Below, in pieces: positions 23,036 to 35,914 of a DNA stretch of 64,000 bases (position 1 is the stretch's first letter; each line of letters opens with the position of its first letter). The position numbers were made by a program, and so were the translations under genes. The stretch is taken from NCBI RefSeq assembly GCF_036850765.1, contig NC_089491.1, forward strand, positions 92,226,740 through 92,290,739, given 5' to 3'. Source of the stretch: Saccopteryx bilineata (taxonomy: Eukaryota; Chordata; Mammalia; Chiroptera; Emballonuridae). Under the pieces are notes generated by a model, which did not search any database, had not been told where the DNA came from, and saw only the letters and a program-made list of their open reading frames with translations.

Positions 23036-25145
23036 AATAGAAAAAGCTACTACTTTTAGTGCCTTAGTCCTACTTGGCAAACAAATACAATGACTACAAC
23101 ACCAATAATAAAAATTATAAGACTATGTTCTCCAAATTTAAGTGAGGAAATATAATGGATTAGCATGGGACAGTGGTCCATAACCTAGAGAACATTATAC
23201 AAATCCTACTAATAATATTAAGGTTTAATGTATTAATTGAACTAACAATCACTTTTTTTGATATTACTAAAAATGTATAATTGTGTGTTTGAATGACTCT
23301 GTCACACTTACAGATTTTATGACATGCTTATGTTAGCATGTCACTACATTCTTCCTTTCCCTTCTCCTTCCAGTCCAACTTCATTATCTAATATATAGTT
23401 ACATGTTATCTGGTCCTATTTGCTTCCTCCTAGCAATTATTCTGTTGATTTTTTAAAGTCTCTATCTCCATTATTTTCCAAGTTAACTTTACTATCTCTC
23501 AGATTCTTTTCTCTTTTTTTTATTTTCTTCTTCTATTATAATTTTGAGGTTTCTCAACCAGTGTTTGATGTCAGGATTTGGAGTTGTCTGTTGCCATGGA
23601 TACTGTTTCAGCTACTTGCCCACAGGAGGGAGCCCTCTACCTGTTAAAAGGCAGTCTGGCAACAATATTTTTGTTCAGGAAGAGGACAGTGAAGAAGAGA
23701 TAAATTATAACAGAGACAGAAGATAGTTTATTTCCTCATAGTGTGCATCTCTTAGTGGTACAAGTGTGTCATTTGGCACATTCTCTAGACATAAATAAGA
23801 GCACACCACACAGTTACTTATATGACACAATATGAAAGGCATCTAAAGGCTCACTGAACAAATATTTTTTATTTACTTCTATCAACCCCTACTCTTTGCA
23901 TTAAAATCTCAACATAAAATACATAATAAGAACTTGATGTAACTAAAGATCAGCTAAGGTATTTCTTATAGGATAGGAAAAAAAATTAAAGGGATTGGTT
24001 CTGAAAGTAAGGTCTAAATGGGACAGATCAGTGGAGTCCCCTAGAAAACTGTGCAGTTTTGTAAGATCTGTTAAGAAGAGTAGAATCCTTGAAACAGAAG
24101 AAATTTTAAGACAATCTCTCTACATTCATATTTTTGAGGAGGGAGCAATTATGCTGTGGTAAAAATAATTCATTCGGGGCTAAAGAGTAATTTTCAATCC
24201 AGGAAACCTGGCAAAGTTTTCATAGATGTCCCACACTGTCAACTCCAAAGATGCACCATGCCTGCTCTGGGACCATGAGCTTCCCAAATCAGAGTGGATC
24301 CTACAACCTTATCTGGCAGTGATTTGTCACTCACCTATCCTTAATGATTATGACTGGGCTTATTGTGAGTTTACAGTCTAGAATTTGTTTCCTTGGCTAT
24401 TCACCTTCAATTGCTGGCCAGTTACAAGTTAGTAGAAAACAACAAGTTATGGTTATACTTAAACAGCCAAGATTTATACACTATCTTCAGTAGGCAAAAA
24501 AAAAAAAAAAGCTAAAACTCCTAAAGAAAATTTTCAATGTCAAATATGAAGAAGAGAGTATTGAGTAACCAAGGCTGGTGGACATAGGAACACAATTCTC
24601 TTAAAAAATACAGTCTAATATTCTTTGTTTCTTAAGGAACAAAATATATCTTATCTGTACAAATTAATTTAGAATAAAATTGGTATGAACATAGGACAGA
24701 AATCGAAACAACATCTGTGTTATGTTTATATAACTTCAACCACAAATGTTAATTTATCATAAGTAATATTAATTAAAATCAAATGATTGGACTTTACTGA
24801 CATAAATAAAATCTAAGTTTTATTATTGGAAAAATGTAACAGCTTTTTTGGAAAATAAAAATTTAAATGACAGAACACTTCATCAATTCATATTGAGTAC
24901 CAAATTTAATTACAGAACATATACTATGTGTAAGAAAACAGGCCTGACTGAATACTTTCAATATTAATGAAACAAAATAAACTTGATGGACTGTGTTCTT
25001 TGTTTTTTTTAATTTACTTCCTTTCTGCAGGGTTCTCAGTTTTCATATTTATTTCATGTCTAGGAATCCCATATTAAAATGTTTAATTTTTGTTTATGTT
25101 GATGCTCAAAATATCTTTTATTTGAATATCTGAGAGTAATTTAAG
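23036..25145. other. AT-rich intergenic DNA, no gene seen
   Basis: No gene. An A-only run lies at about 24495-24510. Two short frames near 23.5 kb are low-complexity Phe/Leu. Confidence 0.6.
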
Positions 25146-25157
25146 ATACAGAAACTA

Positions 25158-25462
25158 CCCTGGCTGGTTGGCTCAGCAGTAGAGGGTTAAACTGGAATGT
25201 ATAAGTCCTGGCTTGATTCTCAGTCAGGGCACACAGAAGAAGCAACCATTTGCTTCTCCCCCCTCCCTTGCCCTTTCTCTCTCTAGCTCTCTCTCTCTTT
25301 TCTTCCTCCCACAGCCATAGCTCGGTTGATCTGAGCATGTTGCCTGGCACTGAAGATGGCTCTGTGGAGCCTCTGCCTTAGTTTCTGGGGAGATCCTGGT
25401 CAGGCACATGAGAGAGTCTATCTCTGTATCTCCCCTACTCTCACCAAAAAAAAAAAAAAAAA
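25158..25462 (+). mobile_element. SINE family B with imperfect target duplication
   Basis: Head CCCTGGCTGGTTGGCTCAGC, CT-rich middle, a shortened body, and a long A tail. Flanks ATACAGAAACTA (25146-25157) and ATCCAGACACTA (25463-25474) match at 10 of 12. Confidence 0.92.
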
Positions 25463-25474
25463 ATCCAGACACTA

Positions 25475-26067
25475 TGGAGGCCAAATCCCTCAAAAAAAAT
25501 ATTCCATTTAAAGAAAAAAGATAAAAGATCACTTATTCTCTATTATACTCTCAGAGACTAAAGGAAGAAGACTTTCTTCATAAATGCAGAATCATGGCTT
25601 TTGTCATTACTTCCCTTAATTTAAAGTTCTGATCACAATTAAAGACCACAGATTGATTCTCTTTACATCTCATTTGAAGATATTAGTTAGAGAAAAGCAG
25701 AAATTTAAAATACAACAATTACAGCATAAATTTAAATAACTGAACTAATTTTGTGCAAATGATACAACAAAATAACAATGTAGCTAAGACCTGCATAGAT
25801 TTATTATTTGTAGCTACGTTTTTTTGGTGGGGAGAGACAAGTCATGGGGGAAGGTTTATTAAAGCCTAATGATTTTCAAAGCATGTTAACCACAGACAGT
25901 GTTTGGATCCTGAGATATTTTATTTCGAATGCTGGACATGAGCTACAAAAGAAGAAAAACAAAAACTAACAAAAAAAAAAGAGCAAATTATCTGATGGGA
26001 AAAGCCACTATATAACTCACATTTCTATGTAAAAGAACAAAAATGGCACCAACCACCAAGGACAATA
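25475..26067. other. AT-rich intergenic DNA, no gene seen
   Basis: Nothing recognised. Confidence 0.6.
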
Positions 26068-26084
26068 AAAACTAATTACATACA

Positions 26085-26405
26085 GCCTGACCAGGCAGTG
26101 GCACAAGTGACTGAGTGTCAGAATGGGACGTGGAGGACCCAGGTTTGAGACCCCGAGGTCGCCAGCTTGAGCACAGGCTCATCTGCTTTGAGCAAGGCTC
26201 ACCAGCTTGAGCCCAAGGTCGCTGGCTCGAGTAAAGGTCACTCAGTCTGCTGTAGCCCTCAGCCAAGGCACATATGAGAAATCAATCAATGAACAACTAA
26301 GGAACCACAACAAAGAATTGATGCTTCTCATCTCTCTCCCTTCCTGTCTGTCCCTATCTGTTCCTCTCTCTGTCTCTCTCTGTCTCTACCACACACACAA
26401 AAAAA
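26085..26405 (+). mobile_element. SINE family A with imperfect target duplication
   Basis: Full A head (GCCTGACCAGGCAGTGGC), body and CT-rich end. Flanks CTAATTACATACAG and CTAATTAAATACAAG are a diverged duplication. Confidence 0.93.
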
Positions 26406-26424
26406 GCTAATTAAATACAAGGTT

Positions 26425-27855
26425 TAATGAAGATAGCTGTTTCAAAATTCTTACTAAAACATTACAGTGTACATGACCACACCATCAGAGCGCTACTATG
26501 AACAGCTTGAGCTGACACACACAATACCTGTATACCCAGCCCTGTTTTGAAAAATAAAAGAAAAAACACATATATATTTTATATGTATTATATACCTGCA
26601 TATATATATATATTTTAAATTATATCTATTTTATCTTATTTTATTAGAACCTATTTAAATTATTTAGATTTGATAGGTAATATCTGCAACTTTAAGCTAC
26701 TTAAAACTGATGTTGATCTACAAATGTAATGTAAGAGTAAGTGATAATTTTAATAATTTTTGTATGAAAGTTGATCTCAATTGCTGAAAATCATTTTTTA
26801 AACATAGAAAATTTTAAACAAATTTACAAAGTCTGGACCTTAGACAGTGAGTTACTGACTTGATCTTTTTGTATTTTCCTACACTAATCATCAATTATGC
26901 ATTTGGCTTTTGAAAACTAAGGTGAAAATCTAAATGAAAAGAAGTTTTTCTCACTTGACCTCTCACTTTTCTTTCAGGCTTTTGAAAGATAATTACTCAT
27001 TTGCATCAAAATCTTCTTGCTTGGTTATTTTAAAAACCAGAGTCTGTTTAGTTTTCTTTATAAGGTGAAATTTTTATTTGTTGGCCCAATACATAAAAAT
27101 GCTAGATTAATGAGGTCAAACAATATCTCTGCACTCTTCCTAACATATCTGGTATGATCCAAATGATTGACATAAATCAAGGAGCTTGACATAAAAAAAT
27201 GATGACATTTCTTGTAAGACAGTCCAAAGTTTCCATTTATTAAAAAATGGAATCTTGAATCTCTTTCAGAGCCAAAATTGTTACTCTTCTATCTTGGGAG
27301 CTCTGTATTGGGAATAATTTTCCATACTTGCAGGTGTGCTGACCTTCTGCATGTTTACTATTTTTTTTACACTTATAATATTCCAAAGTATGAATATGTG
27401 GAAAGGGAGTGTGTTCTATATCTGAATCTTGTTACATCTTCTTTGTTGTTAATCCCTCATTTCTTACCTTTTTCCACTCTCCTTTTGCTTTAGAAAATAA
27501 GCTTCTGTAGCCCTCCTTTTTCTTGAATGGCCCCGACATACATCGTGGCATCAGGTCCTCTTAGCTGCCTGCTCTGGTCTGATTCCTGATATTACAGTTT
27601 GAACACGATCCCCATCCCAGCCCCTCGCCAAACTTTGATGTGAAGTTGTACAATAAGTTGTACAATACCATTTTAAGTACAACTGTGATTTAGCAGGTTT
27701 CTAATTGTAGCCTCATTAATCTTTGTCTGGAGAAAGATATGCCAGTTTTTCTGTACAGTTATTTGAAAGTAATTATGCTCTTTTATGAATCTACTGAACC
27801 CAATGTGTATATCGATTACAGTTGCTGTTACGTGTCAGTTCATGGATTTCTTTAT
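26425..27855. other. AT-rich intergenic DNA, no gene seen
   Basis: An imperfect TA-rich stretch lies near 26560-26640. No coding frame with recognisable content. Confidence 0.6.
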
Positions 27856-27859
27856 ATTT

Positions 27860-28080
27860 GTCTTTCTTGCTACACTAGACTGTAAGTCATTTGAGAACTA
27901 CATTTGTTTTTTATGCCCATTAGTCAGAATTATATATACCAGGCATATTATAGGCCCTTAGTAAACATTTATAGAATGAAGTAATCCTCATAACATCCAG
28001 GTAAGGAAATTATTATTAACACATTTTAAATTTAAAAAAAACTCAGAATGCGATGTCCATGACTGTCTCCAGTTCTTACT
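27860..28080. repeat. L2/MIR-type 3' end remnants
   Basis: CTACACTAGACTGTAAGTCA, then CCAGGCATATTATAGG and AGTAAACATTTATAGAATGA match the L2/MIR 3' end in the forward direction. The following bases (about 27985-28060) look like antisense MIR. Confidence 0.6.
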
Positions 28081-29585
28081 GTAGAGAAATAGTAAAACAG
28101 AGATGAAAAATCAGGTAAGTCTGACCTTACAACCTGTTCTTTTTAGTGTTGTTATACCCTGGAGGACCTCAGGTTCTGTTTTCATTATTCACAGAACAGG
28201 GCTTATATTGTCAATGTTTTTGCTGTCGCTGTTGTTTTTATTTTTTACCCTACTTGCAAATTCAAAATAGAAAATAATAATCTTTTAATTAAATAGGAAA
28301 ATTTTAACTGAATGAGAACAATTTGCTTTGCATTTTCTAAATGGGGAGGATTATGATTTGGATAAGATCAAATTAGGAAAACGATAGTAAATACTCATGA
28401 TAACTAGAAATGTGATGCACAACACCATATTTAAAATCAGAGTTCATGATCCTCATCACATTGCTATTGAAAACAGGAGAAAAAGAGATGTTAAAATTAG
28501 CCTAGTAGCCGGGATTACTTTCCCTAGGAGAAGTATTTCTAAGGCATTTACTGTGGTACTGAATCTGTTGTTTTGCTTTGTTTTTATTGCTGCTCTTTTT
28601 TCCCAACCCTTCAAAAATGTGGCTACCAGGAAATGTTATAACATATTACTCAGTTTAGCAGGCCCTCATTAAAGGCTAATCAACCCATGCAACCTACTTT
28701 ATATCTTTCTGTACCACTTCCTAAATTGTATCTTCTCAAAATAGCATTTTTAATATCTTTCCCAGTATAACCATGAGTAAACTTGTGAACTTAATAAAAA
28801 ACATACAATGTTCATGTCCTCAAGCATTTATGAAAATAAGGGAAAACAACCTCCCAGGGAATACCATAGAGAGAGAAACTTTGTATGCATTTTATGGATA
28901 GTGTTGAGGGGGGCCAGCTAGTCTGCAACAAACTGAATAGGACACAAACATATATTTGGAAATGTTTCTCCATTTAAGCTTTCTTTTTATGAGCACATAA
29001 ACCTTCTTTCAAAGGATACTTACTAACATAACTCTGCTTTACCTGGACCTAATATTTTGGAAAACATTTCTATTGTTGAAATAACACCTGAAAATGCTGG
29101 TAAAAATGCTAAGAGCAAAATAAATTTTTTGGGCACTAATCATACAAAGTTGTGTAGAAATATATTTATAATAAAATGAATCTCTCTTTCTCACTCTTTT
29201 TCCTATTCTTTTCTCTCTCTTTTCTGCACTCTCCCTCTTCTCTACTTCTACACATATAATAGTTAGATACAGGTAAAATTTACTAAATGCACACATAACT
29301 TTGTTTTTAAAATCACTAAAGATTTTAATTTAGTTATTTTGAAATCACTAAAGCCAAAAAGAAAAAAAATGTGATTTTTTTAATGGGTATATTTAGTGGA
29401 TGAAGGAAGAGAGTGAAAAAAAAAAAAGAGTATAAAGAATTCCATTGTGTCAAAAAGAAAACAAAATAGGTGGTAGGCAGAGATTTAAAATGCCAGGTTT
29501 CTTAAATATTAATTATACTGATATGGTCATACACATTACTTTTATAATATATAGCAAACTTATATGCTGTAGAATTTTCACATTG
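28081..29585. other. AT-rich intergenic DNA, no gene seen
   Basis: A 91-codon frame at 28397-28672 and an 85-codon reverse frame at 29039-29296 show no domain; the latter includes low-complexity CT-rich DNA. Confidence 0.55.
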
Positions 29586-29596
29586 AAAGTATTTTT

Positions 29597-29845
29597 CAGC
29601 TTGACCGCTGGTAGCACAGTGGATAGAGTGCAACCTGTAATGCTGAGGTTCTACATTCAAAATCTAGGGTTGTCAGCTTGAGCAAGGTTGCTAGCTTGGC
29701 CTACCCTGGGAACCCCTCTACTCCCCCACCCCCATCAAGGTACATAAAAGAAGTAATCAATGAACAATTAAAGTGACACAACTGTGAGTTCATGCTTCAC
29801 GCTTTCCTCCCTCCCTTTCTTTATTTCTCTCAAAATCAATTTTAA
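29597..29845 (+). mobile_element. SINE family A, old and shortened
   Basis: Head CAGCTTGACCGCTGGTAGCA and the AGTAATCAATGAACAATTAA body block identify family A. Part of the middle is missing. Flanking AAAGTATTTTT occurs at 29586-29596 and 29846-29856. Confidence 0.85.
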
Positions 29846-29874
29846 AAAGTATTTTTTGAATATGTTCAAATATT

Positions 29875-30006
<132 letters not shown>

Positions 30007-30332
30007 ATTTTTTATTTTTCTTAAGTGAGAAGCAGGGAGGCAGACAGACAGACTCCCACATGTGCCCGACTGGGATCCACCCAGCAAGCCCACCAGGGAC
30101 AATGTTCTGCCATTTTAGTGCCTGAGGCAGAGGCCATGGTGCCATACTCAGAACCCAGACCAACTTGTTCCAGTGGAGCCTTGGCTGCAGGAGGGATAGA
30201 GAGAGAAAGAGAAAGGAGAGGGGTAAGGGTGGAGAAGCAGATGGGTGCTTCTCCTGTGTTTCCTGACCTGTAATCAACCCAGTACATCCACATGCAGGCC
30301 AATGCTCTATCACTGAGCCAACTGGCCAGGGT
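30007..30332 (-). mobile_element. SINE family B, reverse strand
   Basis: Ends on the forward strand in CACTGAGCCAACTGGCCAGG, the reversed tRNA-like head. Body intact at moderate divergence. Overlapping open frames here (80-100 codons on both strands) are SINE sequence, not genes. Confidence 0.93.
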
Positions 30333-30339
30333 GCTCTAT

Positions 30340-31105
30340 TTTCTTGTAATAATTTATATTCACTTTAATATAAGTATATATATGAAATAAATATTTATCA
30401 CTGCTAGCTGCACATTTAGTTTTCTATTGTTGAGAAATTCTGATATTAACTTCAAAACTATGAGTTATGGACTGAGATAAGAGAAAATTTTGCAGTTCCT
30501 TTCACTGAGCCCTAGAGTGATGTTTACTTCCATGAAAAATTTATACTCTTCCAATAGATTTTTTTACCATTTTCCTGCTTTCTAAGCAGTAGCAGGCATG
30601 GAGTCATCTACTATCTCTACTTGCAAATTGAAATTGTGATCTATTTATGCTCATTACAAGGATCATATTTAAATCTGTATTTGAATATAAATTAGATGTA
30701 TCTACAGTGGAAAATATATGTGGACTTGTTAAATATGCTAAGCTACATTAGCGGAAAGCAGGCAAATTTGCTGCAAATGTGGCTCCCCATCTTTACATTA
30801 GCACATACAGCCTGTCTGAATGCAAACAAAAACATGACTGGAGAACTTAAAATTAACTTAAAAAATAAAATAAAATTGAAGTAGTGATTTCTAATACAGT
30901 TGGCTTACAAAATCTGCTTATCAGTTTGCAATGATTTAAATTTATTTACTTTCAAAAGTAATAACATTTTAAGTAAACTGGTGATTGCTCCTTTAAATAC
31001 AAGGTATCTGTGTTTTGACTCAACATTGAATCAAATGTTTCTCAGGATTGCAAGCCAATCCCACATTTCAATTTGAAGATAGTTTATCCTATTTGGATAA
31101 GATGA
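30340..31105. other. AT-rich intergenic DNA, no gene seen
   Basis: Nothing recognised. Confidence 0.6.
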
Positions 31106-31109
31106 TTTA

Positions 31110-32845
31110 AAAAAAATTATATGCTTTATTTCTTGGAGAAGTTTTAGGTTTATGGAAATTTAACAGAAAGTACAAAGAGTTCCTTTAGTCTTCTTCTTCT
31201 CACAATCTTCCCATTATTAGAATCTAACATTGTAATACATCTGTTACAATATAATTCAAATTGATGAGCAAATATAGATACATCATTATTGACTATGTAA
31301 CTATTTTCTGTGCACTTCTTGGTGTTCCACCTTTCTCTCAGACTCTGTTATGCATTTTTCTTCAATATTCTTTTCTCTCTGTTTTTCCAATTGAATAGTC
31401 TCTACCAATAAAACATCATCCAGTTAATTCTTTATTCTGTCAGTTCAAAACTATTCTTAACTTCTTCTAGTGAATTTTTCATTTCAGTTATTGCACTTTT
31501 CAACTCCAGAATTCTTATTTGGTTCTGTTTTATCATTTCTATCTCTCTTCTGACAGTTTTAAGGATGAGACATTATCATCAGAACTTCCTTTACTTCTTT
31601 GAGCAAGGTTTCTTTTTTTGAAAGTATTTGTAAATGTTCCTTTGAAGTTTTTGTTAAATCTGACATCTGTACCTTCTAACAGGCAATTGCTCTTGTCTGG
31701 TATTCTTCTTGGGTATGTGTCACACTTCCTTCCTATTGTATGTCTCAGAATATTCTGTGAAAATTGGACATTTTAGTCTAATTAGAACTTGCTATTGTTC
31801 TCCCCCTCCCTCTCTCTCTCTCTCTCTCTCTGTCTTTGACTGACAGGAACATTTTAGAGTGTAGTTTATCTCTCACTACCCCTATCAGAGTGAAGCTCTG
31901 ATATTGTACCACAGTGGGCACAGTCACCCAGGATGACAGTGTAAGTTTCAACAGGACTCTCTGCCTGTCTCATTTCCTAATCACACTTGTGTTAAGTTCC
32001 ATTAGTTCCCAGCTGATTGCTCTATTGTTTTTGACAACACTCTGGACATAAATTGCTCTACAGTCTAATCCAATTACATCTGATATCTTTGGCAGGGTTA
32101 GTTTTTAAGCACCGTGTTTAAGGTATGTTCTGACCTAGGAGGGCTCTTCTTTACTATTTATTTTTCTTGTTATCGTTTTTAAAACTAGTGGGCTATGTAC
32201 GGTTGACCTTTTTTGCTCTGGTGCAGTTGCTAGCGTTGTCTTAATTGTTTATCACAAAAACGTCTCCCCTTCCCCATTTTTATTTTTATTTTTGAGAGTA
32301 GTTATATGTTTGAACTTTTGTAAGACTTCGTTTCAAACATACTCAGTTTCTCCAAAGTAAACCTCAGAGCTTGTTGCACTTAATTAAAGTCTATATCTCT
32401 CTCTGAGAAATACCTCTGAGCCCTGGCTCTGGAGCTGGAGCACTTCCCTAAGTGACTCCCCTGCTCATGAAATGCAACATGGGCTGTGCAGGAGCAGCGG
32501 CCTCTGGAATTCTCAGCAGGCTGCCTCTAACATGGAACCTCTACTTTATGACAAGCAGGGACAGAGGTCACCAGGCCCTAGTATCCTCCACATGATATTG
32601 TACCTGAGGTTAAAGACTGTCTCTTGTGGCTGGAGACTGGATACCAGAGAAAGTCTCCAACCTCTCAGATGCACTCTTCTGGAATCTAGCCTCTGTAGGG
32701 ATAAACAAACAATGTGGGCACAGATGATCCTGGAGAGATACTATGTCACTGGGAGAGGAAAAGAATGAGCCCTGTGTTTTTGGCTGCTCTTGCCTGGAGT
32801 GGAGATTCCCTTACTCTGCCTGTGCACATAAGAGAGCGAGAGAGA
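31110..32845 (-). mobile_element. Probable ancient L1-derived region, antisense
   Basis: Segments such as TCATTTCAGTTATTGCAC, TTCAACTCCAGAATTCTTAT and GAAAATTGGACATTTTAG (31.48-31.78 kb) resemble antisense sequence from old mammalian L1 5' regions. A CT microsatellite lies at about 31808-31832. The 98-codon frame at 32472-32768 has no domain I recognise. The assignment is weak over much of the interval. Confidence 0.4.
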
Positions 32846-32859
32846 GCTGTGATTCAAGT

Positions 32860-33605
32860 TGCAGTATATTTTTTTCCTTCCCCAGTTTAGGAAAAATTCA
32901 GTCATAATTTCTTCAGTTAGATTTTCAACCCCTTGCTCTCCTTACTCTCCTTCAAAAACCTCTGTGATACAGATGTTGTTATGCTTCATGCTGTCCCAAA
33001 GGTCCCTTAAACTATCCTCATTCTTTTTAATTCTTTGCTGTTATTGTTGTTATGACAAAGTGTTTTTTTTCTAGTTTGTCTTCCAAATCGCTGATTCGAT
33101 CCTCAGCTTTGTCCAATCTACTGTTTATTCCTCCAGTGTTTATTTTCTTTTTCTTTTTTTCTGTTTTTACATTTTTCCATTGATTTGAGAGAAAAAGAGA
33201 GGTAGGAAAGTAGAAAGAGAGGGAGGTGAAGAGAGAGAGAAACATCAACTCATTGCTCCACTAAGTTATTCCATTTAGCTGTACCTTCACTGATTACATC
33301 TCATAAGCGCCATGACCAGGGATGACCCCACAACCTCTGCATGCTGGTAAGATGCTCTTTCCACTGAGCAATCCAGCCAGGGCCCCAGCATGCATCCTTG
33401 ATGTCAGATACTATATTCTTCATTTTTGATCTGTTCATTTTTATAGTTTCCATGTCCTTTTTCATGCTGTTGAGCATACTTATAACCATTCCTTTGAACT
33501 CTAGAGCTGATAAATTGCTATATCCATTTTAGTTAGCTCTTTTTCTTGAGATTGTTCCTGTTGCATCATTTGAAGCCTGTTTTTTTTTTTTATCTCTCCA
33601 TTTGG
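32860..33605 (-). pseudogene. L1 ORF1 N-terminal half, broken and interrupted by a SINE
   Basis: ORF1 encodes the L1 RNA-binding coiled-coil protein. On the reverse strand a candidate start lies near 33605. It is followed by QEQSQEKELTKMDIAIYQL (near 33500-33570), then MLNSMKKDMETIKM (near 33430-33480), typical of the coiled coil. A reverse-strand SINE then interrupts the frame. The reading resumes as GINSRLDKAEDRISDLEDKL (33070-33130) and RDLWDSMKHNNI (near 32970-33010). Stops and frameshifts occur in both parts. Similarity ends at about 32860, before the C-terminal RNA-binding domain would be complete. Confidence 0.85.
33150..33386 (-). mobile_element. Old tRNA-derived SINE inside L1 ORF1
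   Basis: The forward strand ends in CACTGAGCAATCCAGCCAGGGC minus two bases, the reversed tRNA-like head, with CATCAACTCATTGCTCCACT and an AG-rich end (the CT block on the other strand). It separates two adjacent ORF1 coiled-coil blocks. On the ORF1 strand the flanks GATGCATGCTGG and ATAAACACTGGA look like one diverged target duplication. Confidence 0.8.
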
Positions 33606-34930
33606 GCTGCCACTTTGTGTTTGTTTCTCTGTATTAGATAGATCCACTATGATTCTCAGTCTTTGTGGGCTGGTCTTATGTAGTAGGTGTTCTGTGGGGT
33701 CCAGTAGAGCAGTCCCTCATTCACCTGAGCAGGCTGTTCCAGGAATGTCCGTTGTGTGGGTTAGGTGGTCCAGTCTGTTGTAATTAAGTCTTGACTGCTG
33801 TTGTCCTGTTGTGCATGAGATGGACCATCAGACTGGCTGTCTGTAGACTTTACTCTGACCAAAGAATGTGAGCTACAGTACAGGTGCTGACCACAAGAAT
33901 TCACCTTACCTTGGTGTGGTGCCTGTTGAAATCTCTTTTTGCATATGTTGCTGTGAAGCTGTGAAGCTTATTGTATCCTCCTCTTATATTATCTGAAACT
34001 GGCTACTGTGTATGTTGGTTCTGAGCCTCTTGGGAGGAACTCTGGTGCAGGCCAATGTGAGATGTTGCCTATGACTGACCCCCAGAAACCTGTTTTGAAT
34101 GACAAGCAATCCAAACTTTGTGGCTGCCTCTGCTGGGGCTGGGTACACATGGGTTGGACCAAGCTGTGCACCAACACTGGTTTTTCCCAACACTAGGGCC
34201 CAGATCAGGTTAACAAAAGTCCCAAGACCCCCAAGATTGACCTCCACTCACCTATTAGTCTCAAACACTAAAAAAGCCTGTGGCTGTACTCCTCAGCAAG
34301 GCCTATGTTCCACAGGGTGGGGTGAGAGGCAGTTGAGAGTGTGAGCTACTGCTTTGTCCCAGCTTGGGGCTGTTTCCTTGGGAGTGTCCCTTGGGAGTGT
34401 CCACTGAAGAAAGATGGTGTCTGTGGTGGTATAGGAAAATGATTCAGCACAGGGATCCTCGTGGCTTTCCCTTCTACTCTCTCCACAGAAACACAAACCC
34501 CAGACTCTACTCATGAGACTTGAGTCAGTTCCCCCACTCTCTGAAGGAACCCAGGGTGAGTGGCTGAAAACAAATTTTTTTTGTGTTGGACTTTTAAGAA
34601 GGTGCCTGTATCTCTGTGAAGTCCTGTTTTTCCCTGGTGGACAGAAACCCCACTGATTATTTTTAGATGTTATATGGGTGTCTCTTCCTGGCTCTGGTGC
34701 TCTGGGCTAAGGAGTTCATTTTGTGGTTAAGACCTCACAATCTTCATGGAGGAAATTTTCAGCTCAGACATCCCTCTAGAACCTCAATCAACACTGATGG
34801 AAGTGGGGAAAGCCATTTTTTCATCTTGACCCTTCCCACAAATCTTGATATGACTTTTTCTGTGAATCTTTGGTTATAAGATTCCTCTTCAATTAGTCTT
34901 CAGTTGGTTATTCAGGCTGATTGTTCTATA
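33606..34930 (-). mobile_element. L1 5' UTR, antisense
   Basis: This GC-richer stretch lies directly upstream of the ORF1 start on the reverse strand and has the composition and position of an L1 5' UTR, the element's internal RNA polymerase II promoter. Several overlapping open frames of 60-90 codons on both strands here show no domain. The outer end near 34930 is estimated from the return to AT-rich sequence. Confidence 0.65.
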
Positions 34931-35664
34931 GACCCCATATGCTTAATAATTGTCTAAATTTAAAATTAGTGAAAGAAGAAATACTATAATCTAAGTTGTT
35001 AATTCTCCAATGTTTTTTCTTCACTACATGCCACTCTCAATTTAAAATTATACAAAATAGAAAATTATTCTGTTTAAAAATTATATAATTTAAGGGAAGA
35101 TTTTACTGTTGTTGACTATAGGAGATTTTGTTTAGAGACTGTTAGGAACAGATTCCAATAGACAAATATTTTAAAGATTAATAGAGACATAATCTGATTG
35201 TTCACTGCACTAATCCCCAACATAATATATTCTCTTATTAACATTATGCTCTTATAACTGCTATTGTTTTATTTTTAATATAAGTATAATTCTAATTATG
35301 TTATTTCAAAGAAAAGCCTACTGAGATTTTCTGATATATAGTAATTTATTAACTAGAATGTTACACAAGAATGTTATCTTGTTTTCATCAAGGATTTTTA
35401 AGGAAGTCTCCAAATGGAATGAACAAAGACTATTAAAAGAGAATAAATATACTATGAAGACTAAAAGATAAGACCAACACTAGCAAAAGTCACAAGAGTT
35501 GTGAACTCCTGCTTGCAAAAATGGACTCTATACACAAGGTTGGTAAATAGAAATGTTGATGCAGAAGTATATATAGATTAGAGCTTCTCAGCTGAAGGTG
35601 ATTTTATCTCCTACAGGAACATTTGGCAATTGGAAGGAAATTAGAGCATACCCTTACAAGAAAA
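34931..35664. other. AT-rich intergenic DNA, no gene seen
   Basis: Nothing recognised. Confidence 0.6.
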
Positions 35665-35680
35665 AAAAATCATCTAGCCC

Positions 35681-35898
35681 TGCCTGACCTGTGGTGGCAC
35701 AGTGGATAAAGCGTCGACCTGGAAATGCTGAGGTTGCTGGTTCGAAACCCTGGGCTTGCCTGGTCAAGACACATATGGGAGTTGATGCTTCCAGCTCCTC
35801 CCCCCTTCTATCTCCCTGTCTCTCTCTCCTCTCTCTCCCTCTCTGTCTCTCTCCCTCTCTCTCTCCTCTCTAAAATGAATAAATTAAAAAAAAAATTT
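35681..35898 (+). mobile_element. Short SINE related to family A, perfect target duplication
   Basis: Head TGCCTGACCTGTGGTGGCAC and box B region GGTTCGAAACC are followed almost directly by the GATGCTTCC and CT-rich end; most of the A-family middle is missing. The perfect 16-bp duplication AAAAATCATCTAGCCC is at 35665-35680 and 35899-35914. Confidence 0.95.
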
Positions 35899-35914
35899 AA
35901 AAATCATCTAGCCC

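Noticed and set aside
32472..32768. 98-codon forward frame in GC-richer DNA
   Set aside because: No recognisable domain, and it lies in a probable antisense L1-derived region. Left unannotated as a gene.
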